A stretch of 11,171 nucleotides of DNA from Prolixibacteraceae bacterium. GTDB taxonomy: Bacteria; Bacteroidota; Bacteroidia; Bacteroidales; Prolixibacteraceae. The notes below the pieces were generated by a model. The model was not told the origin of the DNA and ran no database searches. It saw only the letters and a list, made by a program, of their open reading frames with translations. The stretch covers positions 1-11,171 of the forward strand of contig DPCJ01000004.1 of the NCBI GenBank assembly GCA_003516705.1, given 5' to 3'. The translations under genes were made by a program, and so were the position numbers. Shown piece by piece: positions 7,550-11,171 of the stretch; positions within the stretch are counted from its first letter, which is position 1, and every line of letters begins with the position of its first letter.

Positions 7550-7975
7550 CTACCTTATTTTATTTTTTTCCTGTTCCAAAAATGATTGTAAAATAATTGT
7601 TGCACTAATTCCGTCAACCAAAGCTTTGTTCTGTCGTTTTTCTTTTTTCAATCCGCCATCAATCATGGTTTGAAAAGCCATTTTCGATGTAAATCTTTCA
7701 TCAGCAAGTTCCAGACGCATTTCGGGGTATTTTTGCTGAAACTTACGCAGAAACGGATTGATATACCTAACAGCTTCCGAGGCTTCGTTGTTCAATTGCT
7801 TTGGATAGCCAACAACGACGGTTTCAACTGTTTCTTTTCTGAAATATTCATCGATATAGTCCCAGATTTGATTGGATGGCACAGTTGTTAACCTGGTGGC
7901 AATAATTTTTGCCGGATCTGTAACCGCGAGGCCAACCCTTTTTCTTCCGTAGTCGATTGCTAAAATTCTTGCCAT
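7550..7975 (-). CDS. ruvX: Holliday junction resolvase RuvX (YqgF family, pre-16S rRNA nuclease)
   Basis: This 141-residue RNase H-like protein is the near-universal bacterial YqgF/RuvX. It has been described as a putative Holliday-junction resolvase and, in E. coli, as the nuclease that trims the 5' end of pre-16S rRNA. Family segments are ILAIDYGRKRVGLAVTD (4-20), VVVGYPKQLNN (53-63), LADERFTSKMA (90-100) and ALVDGISATIILQ (118-130). Asp8, Glu93 and Asp121 are the likely metal-binding acidic residues. Length and start at 7975 are normal for the family. It heads an apparent ruvX-def-comEC operon, with two bases before def. A perfect Bacteroidota -7 box lies 21 bases upstream of the start. 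Confidence 0.96.
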   Translation of the reverse strand: MARILAIDYGRKRVGLAVTDPAKIIATRLTTVPSNQIWDYIDEYFRKETVETVVVGYPKQLNNEASEAVRYINPFLRKFQQKYPEMRLELADERFTSKMAFQTMIDGGLKKEKRQNKALVDGISATIILQSFLEQEKNKIR

Positions 7976-7995
7976 TAATAAAAAAATTCTGGCGG

Positions 7996-8003
7996 CAAAA
8001 ATA
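7996..8003 (-). promoter_or_regulatory. -7 box of the ruvX-def-comEC promoter
   Basis: On the minus strand this reads TATTTTTG, a perfect TAnnTTTG Bacteroidota -7 element. It would place transcription start near 7989, about 15 bases before the ruvX ATG, the same geometry as the YciO-like gene promoter. A matching TTTG -33 box is not evident; a T-rich stretch lies where it should be. Confidence 0.55.
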
Positions 8004-8176
8004 GTGATTAACAGCTAATAAAAAAAGGAGAGTGTTCCTTTTGAGTGTATGAAACCGGGCCGTTTTTGATAACAAAAATTAAATTGGCACATGGTTTGTA
8101 AAATCAACAACAGATATCTTGAAAAGCGCTAAAAGAGAGAGTTGTAAAAGATGAATTCTTTTAAAAAATTAAAGTT
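8004..8176. other. Intergenic region between ruvX and the secreted-protein gene
   Basis: The gap separates divergent genes and should hold the promoter of the gene at 8177. I find no perfect TAnnTTTG box on the plus strand. A weak pairing is TTTTG near 8064-8068 with ATGGTTTG at 8091-8098. A nine-codon reading frame at 8151-8180 overlaps the downstream start. No RNA gene or repeat is recognisable. Confidence 0.4.
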
Positions 8177-8180
8177 ATGA
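8151..8180 (+). other. Possible nine-codon leader ORF overlapping the next gene's start
   Basis: ATG at 8151 opens a frame encoding MNSFKKLKL whose TGA (8178-8180) overlaps the ATG at 8177 as ATGA. Such an overlap can couple translation of the downstream gene to the short frame. It is very short and AT-rich, so it may be chance. Confidence 0.2.
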
Positions 8181-9313
8181 AAACTATTACATTCAGACTG
8201 TTAGCAACGATGATTACTCTGGCGGCAGTTACTACATCGACAAATACTTTAAATGCACAACGAAGATCAACCGGAAATTCTGAAAAAACAGAACAAGCCG
8301 GGAAAGTTAAGAGCGAACGCAGGGAAACAGTTAGGGAGAAAAGCGGTTCCCGCGACAATGCCTATGAAAGAAAGGCAGCTGGGCGTACAGTAAAAAATAT
8401 AAATGAAGTAAAACGAAATTCATCAGTTCAACGAAACGAGCAGGAACGGAGTCGTGGGACTATTTCAGGCAGGACTGAACAAACGCAAAAGACCCAAAGA
8501 AACCCTGAAAATAGAAACAGTTACGAACGAAGTGACCGCGATAACAGGACTTCTGTAAAATCGGGAAACGATAGAGACAGGGATTATAACAGAACCAATA
8601 ACGAGTGGCGAAATGCTGAAAGCCGTAACGATGAAAGAAGGACTTCAGGTTCGGTTGAGCGTGTTACCCGCGGAAACTACGAAGCTGACAGAAATGGTCG
8701 CTCCGACAGGATTTCGGGTGTTTCGAACCGCGAACGTTATCATTTAAATGATAATGACAACCGTTACAAACCCAATGATAATTATAAGGGTGGTAAAAAT
8801 TACTGGTCGTCTGAAATACGAAATCATAACAAACAGGGAAAGAAATACAATAGCGGACATTACAATCACTGGGACAACCATTGGGAGTATTACCGCTGGA
8901 ATCACAACAGCTGGCGGAATTATTACAGCTACTACGATCCTTATTCATACAGGCATCACAAATACTACTTTCAGCATCCTTATTATGGGCATGTAATCAG
9001 ACGTTTTGTATATGAGCCAGCCATCTTTATTCACAACCATAACCGGTATTACTGCTACGACGGGCATTTCTTCAGACATCGTCCCGGGGTTGGTTACATT
9101 CTGGTTGACATTCCTTATGGTATGCAGTTCGAATTTATTCCTGATGATTATGAGATGGTTAATATCAACGGATATCTCTATTACAGGGTTGGAAATCTGT
9201 TTTTCGAATACACACGCTCGGGTTACGAACTGGTACATTATCCTGAACGATATTATGCATACGACGATAACTACTACAATGGAGGTTTCAGGTTTGAAAT
9301 AACAGTAAATTAA
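8177..9313 (+). CDS. Secreted protein with Arg/Asn/Ser-rich disordered region and Tyr-rich C-terminal domain (DUF6515-like)
   Basis: I do not recognise a characterised family. The 378-residue protein begins with a clear signal peptide (MKTITFRLLATMITLAAV...), with likely cleavage after Ala27 in TLNAQ, so it is exported. Residues 29-205 are hydrophilic, rich in Arg, Asn, Ser, Glu and Asp, lack hydrophobic stretches and are probably disordered. Residues about 206-275 are loaded with His, Trp, Tyr and Asn (for example HWDNHWEYYRWNHNSW, 231-246). The C-terminal part has two loosely similar units, DGHFFRHRPGVGYILVDIP (295-313) and NGYLYYRVGNLFFEYTRSGY (331-350), resembling the GY-VV--P pattern I associate with DUF6515 periplasmic proteins; this is from memory and unverified. 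No lipobox, membrane anchor or type IX sorting domain is seen. A strong terminator follows, so it is probably monocistronic. A cell-envelope structural or binding role is possible but not shown. Confidence 0.8.
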   Translation: MKTITFRLLATMITLAAVTTSTNTLNAQRRSTGNSEKTEQAGKVKSERRETVREKSGSRDNAYERKAAGRTVKNINEVKRNSSVQRNEQERSRGTISGRTEQTQKTQRNPENRNSYERSDRDNRTSVKSGNDRDRDYNRTNNEWRNAESRNDERRTSGSVERVTRGNYEADRNGRSDRISGVSNRERYHLNDNDNRYKPNDNYKGGKNYWSSEIRNHNKQGKKYNSGHYNHWDNHWEYYRWNHNSWRNYYSYYDPYSYRHHKYYFQHPYYGHVIRRFVYEPAIFIHNHNRYYCYDGHFFRHRPGVGYILVDIPYGMQFEFIPDDYEMVNINGYLYYRVGNLFFEYTRSGYELVHYPERYYAYDDNYYNGGFRFEITVN

Positions 9314-9333
9314 TATCCTGAAGTATATTTTTT

Positions 9334-9368
9334 AAAGCAGGCTGTTGTAACACAGCCTGCTTTTTTTT
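9334..9368 (+). terminator. Intrinsic terminator after the secreted-protein gene
   Basis: AAAGCAGGCTGT (9334-9345) pairs perfectly with ACAGCCTGCTTT (9352-9363) around a 6-base loop. A run of eight T at 9361-9368 overlaps and follows the stem. The GC-rich core and T-tract make it a textbook rho-independent terminator, 20 bases past the stop codon. Confidence 0.93.
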
Positions 9369-9427
9369 GAAATTTAAATCTTTTGTAAATAGTTTTTATA
9401 CCCGGTGTGTTATTAGAAGAATTCAAC

Positions 9428-9435
9428 TATTTTTA
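9428..9435 (+). promoter_or_regulatory. Possible -7 box for the 9469 signalling cluster
   Basis: TATTTTTA differs from TAnnTTTG only at the last base and lies 33 bases before the ATG at 9469, after the upstream terminator. A new promoter is needed here, but no good -33 box is visible, so the assignment is weak. Confidence 0.3.
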
Positions 9436-9468
9436 TCGTTTCATAATCACCAATTATAAATTAGGAAA

Positions 9469-10110
9469 ATGGCATCACCATTAAAACGCGATCAAATACC
9501 GCAAAAGCAAGCGGAGTACTGGAGAAGAAATTTTGCTGAGGAGCAAAAAGGAATTTTAAATCTTGATATTCCTCAAATTATTCTTCAAAGAGATACCTAT
9601 AAAAAACTGGCAGGCGAAAACGAAAACCGGTTGCGCATATATCTTGGGCTCGAACCGGAAATGGCAGGAGGCAAATATGTTTTATGCGCCTACGCAGTTT
9701 CAGCTTTCCTGCTCGGGAGCGGTGACGTTTATGTTGATTATGAAACCCCGGTTTACAAACTGGGTGTTATTAACGAAAACTATTCGGACAGGTCAAAACT
9801 TGTAATAGAAAGTATCAGAAATTACAGAAAATGGAGGTTAGGTGAACTCGATTCAGCATCGGAAACCTCAGCTTTCAGGAAATATATATTTCCGAATGCC
9901 TACCTGTTTACTAAATACGAATTGCACGAAATATTTAATGTTCAGGCAAAAACTGAAGCTCAGATTGATTTTGGAGTTTCAAAAACAATGAGTATGATGA
10001 TTTCGCCTGAGGTTCAGGCAAATAGATCTGTTGATGATCCGTGTGAAGTGTTTGACTACACGAGTCCTTGTCCGCCATTCTGCGACGAAGGAAGTATATA
10101 CAACTCATGA
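9469..10110 (+). CDS. Hypothetical protein with cysteine-containing C-terminal tail
   Basis: I do not recognise this 213-residue protein. It has no signal peptide and no convincing membrane helix; the most hydrophobic stretch, YVLCAYAVSAFLLGSG (70-85), is short and more like a buried strand or helix. The N-terminal half is charged and helical in appearance. The C-terminus ends in a distinct segment (189-213) with three cysteines, Cys192, Cys201 and Cys205, in DDPCEVFDY...SPCPPFCDEGS; a fourth, Cys73, is internal. The tail could bind metal, form disulfides or be processed, but nothing here decides between these. The ATG at 9469 is preceded by AGGA five bases upstream, a plausible ribosome-binding site. 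Its stop overlaps the start of the membrane-protein gene as ATGA, so the two are made together. Order and strand suggest a three-gene unit with that protein and the histidine kinase. Confidence 0.8.
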   Translation: MASPLKRDQIPQKQAEYWRRNFAEEQKGILNLDIPQIILQRDTYKKLAGENENRLRIYLGLEPEMAGGKYVLCAYAVSAFLLGSGDVYVDYETPVYKLGVINENYSDRSKLVIESIRNYRKWRLGELDSASETSAFRKYIFPNAYLFTKYELHEIFNVQAKTEAQIDFGVSKTMSMMISPEVQANRSVDDPCEVFDYTSPCPPFCDEGSIYNS

Positions 10111-10784
10111 ATGATTTTTTTTATTGGTTGTCCAAATTGAGTGCTATAACCAATTTGGCAGCTTTTATTGTTGGAATTTTTTTGTTTCGTAATTTTAAGT
10201 ACGAAATAAAAATTGTCTTCTACTTTGTTGCTTTTGGTATTTTTACCGAAACATTTTCGCGGTTGTTTCTGCATTTTGTGATGAAGAATGCAATGCCAAT
10301 CGGGCATTTTTATTTTCCTGTTGCATTTTTGCTGGCAGGCTGGTTTTATTTTCAGATTCTTAAAGATTTCATAAAACCTGTATTTTTGATTGTGACAATT
10401 GCATTATTTGAGGTTTATGCGATTATAAATTCTGTTTTTATTCAAAGTCTGTTCGAATATGCAAGTCTGGAGTTTTCAATCGGGTCAATTCTTCTTTTTA
10501 TGTTTTCGGTAGCTTTTTTTATTAAAGTAATGGTTGATGCTAAAATCACCAACCTTGCACGTGAACCCCTGATTTGGATTAATACAGCATTTCTGGTTTA
10601 TTATACAGTCAACTTTTTTTATCATTCACTTTACAATCTCAGGGTTGATGCTTCAAAAGAAGTAACCAAAATCGCAGTCCAGTTTTTTTTCATTATGAAT
10701 TTGTTGTTTTATTTTCTCATAACCATTGCTTTTCTGAAATGCAGGAAGAGTTCAGTTAAAAAAAGAATTAAAAACCGGGTTTAA
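10107..10784 (+). CDS. Seven-helix integral membrane protein of unknown function (putative sensor partner of the kinase)
   Basis: This 225-residue protein is almost entirely hydrophobic. I count seven membrane helices, at roughly residues 11-27, 34-54, 66-86, 90-110, 121-143, 154-173 and 189-211, ending in a basic tail (KCRKSSVKKRIKNRV) that should be cytosolic. With seven helices this puts the N-terminus outside. I recognise no transporter or enzyme motif. The start is the ATG at 10107, which overlaps the upstream TGA (ATGA); an in-frame TTG at 10068 would extend it 13 codons into the previous gene and is unlikely. A histidine kinase lacking a sensor domain begins 68 bases downstream, so a role as its membrane sensor or signal receptor is a reasonable inference, based on gene order only. 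Confidence 0.82.
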   Translation: MNDFFYWLSKLSAITNLAAFIVGIFLFRNFKYEIKIVFYFVAFGIFTETFSRLFLHFVMKNAMPIGHFYFPVAFLLAGWFYFQILKDFIKPVFLIVTIALFEVYAIINSVFIQSLFEYASLEFSIGSILLFMFSVAFFIKVMVDAKITNLAREPLIWINTAFLVYYTVNFFYHSLYNLRVDASKEVTKIAVQFFFIMNLLFYFLITIAFLKCRKSSVKKRIKNRV

Positions 10785-10794
10785 TTCATCGCTG

Positions 10795-10824
10795 ATAATC
10801 AACTTATCAATAATTCTTGATTAT
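10795..10824. repeat. Inverted repeat between the membrane-protein and kinase genes
   Basis: ATAATCAA (10795-10802) and TTGATTAT (10817-10824) are perfect 8-base inverted arms around a 14-base centre. A competing smaller stem, ATCAA (10806-10810) with TTGAT (10817-10821), shares the right arm. No T-run follows, so it is not an obvious terminator. It ends 28 bases before the kinase ATG and could be an operator or an RNA structure. Confidence 0.35.
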
Positions 10825-10852
10825 TTTGGAATCAAATTTCAAAATATACTCA

Positions 10853-11171
10853 ATGGAAGAAAGTAACAGTATCGTTCTCATCTATTTCATCGGAACTTTT
10901 GGGATGATACTACTTGCACTTTCCATCTTTTTCTTTTTTATTATTTATCAGAAACGAATGCTGAAGAAGCAACTGGAGTTGAATGAAACCCGGGCCCGGC
11001 AACAAAAAGATATTATTGCAAACACCATTCTGGCACAGGAGAACGAACGAAAACGAATTGCCCGCGATTTGCACGACGAAGTTGGGGCCATGCTATCTGT
11101 TGTAAAACTGAATGTCAGCCGCATCGAAAAGAAATCGGAGGAATCGGGTGCAAAAGAGTTGGCTGGTGAAA
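10853..11171 (+). CDS. Sensor histidine kinase, HisKA_3 (NarL/DesK type), N-terminal part only
   Basis: The window ends inside this gene; 106 complete codons are visible from the ATG at 10853. Residues about 8-32 form one membrane helix (IVLIYFIGTFGMILLALSIF onward). A short coiled-coil-like linker follows (KKQLELNETRARQQKD). Then comes the HisKA_3 dimerisation and phosphoacceptor segment ERKRIARDLHDEVGAMLS (65-82), with His74 as the expected phosphorylated residue. The HATPase domain lies beyond the edge. There is no periplasmic loop, PAS, GAF or TPR sensor region, so this kinase must sense through a partner or its single helix. The seven-helix protein encoded 68 bases upstream is the obvious candidate. 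Kinases of this class normally phosphorylate LuxR/NarL-type response regulators, and one is expected just downstream. Confidence 0.92.
   Translation, partial: MEESNSIVLIYFIGTFGMILLALSIFFFFIIYQKRMLKKQLELNETRARQQKDIIANTILAQENERKRIARDLHDEVGAMLSVVKLNVSRIEKKSEESGAKELAGE

Noticed and set aside
8664..8948. Cysteine-rich 94-codon open frame on the minus strand
   Set aside because: The cysteines come from reading Asn/His/Tyr-rich codons of the secreted protein backwards; there is no independent support.
10068..10106. TTG-initiated upstream extension of the seven-helix protein
   Set aside because: It would overlap the 213-residue gene by 43 bases; the ATG at 10107 with ATGA overlap gives a more natural start.
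1..11171. CRISPR arrays, tRNA or rRNA genes, insertion sequences, toxin-antitoxin or phage genes
   Set aside because: No spaced direct repeats, tRNA cloverleaf, transposase motif or long terminal repeats were seen by eye.

Overview
The window looks like chromosomal DNA from a member of the Bacteroidota, most likely the Bacteroidales/Marinilabiliales side; I cannot name a genus. Three things point there. Gene starts lack strong Shine-Dalgarno sequences. Perfect or near-perfect TAnnTTTG -7 boxes sit in front of genes (1335-1342 on +, 7996-8003 on -). The protein types also fit: a short ComEC without a metallo-beta-lactamase tail, a stand-alone MnmD, a signal peptide ending in LNAQ, and a sensor-less NarL-type kinase. 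Base composition is moderately AT-rich throughout. I see no rRNA, tRNA, CRISPR array, insertion sequence or phage gene.

Left part (1-2000): an FklB-like FKBP prolyl isomerase, cut by the left edge, lies downstream of mnmD, a tRNA wobble-uridine methyltransferase, on the minus strand. Divergent from mnmD, a clear Bacteroidota promoter drives a Sua5/YciO/YrdC-family gene that resembles the YciO branch more than true TsaC. Centre (2000-8000): five housekeeping genes on the minus strand. trkA-trkH forms a potassium-uptake operon. ruvX-def-comEC reads as a second operon (Holliday-junction resolvase-like protein, peptide deformylase, DNA-uptake channel); comEC appears to use a TTG start.

Right part (8000-11171): all genes are on the plus strand and less familiar. 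First comes a secreted protein with a long Arg/Asn/Ser-rich disordered region and a Tyr-rich C-terminal domain, closed by a strong intrinsic terminator. After it is an apparent signalling cluster: a 213-residue soluble protein of unknown family with a cysteine-containing tail; a seven-helix membrane protein whose start overlaps the previous stop (ATGA); and, 68 bases on, the N-terminal part of a HisKA_3 histidine kinase with one membrane helix and no sensor domain of its own. The window ends inside the kinase. A response regulator downstream is expected but not seen. This cluster is the best candidate for an undescribed system; its function is inference from gene order and topology only.
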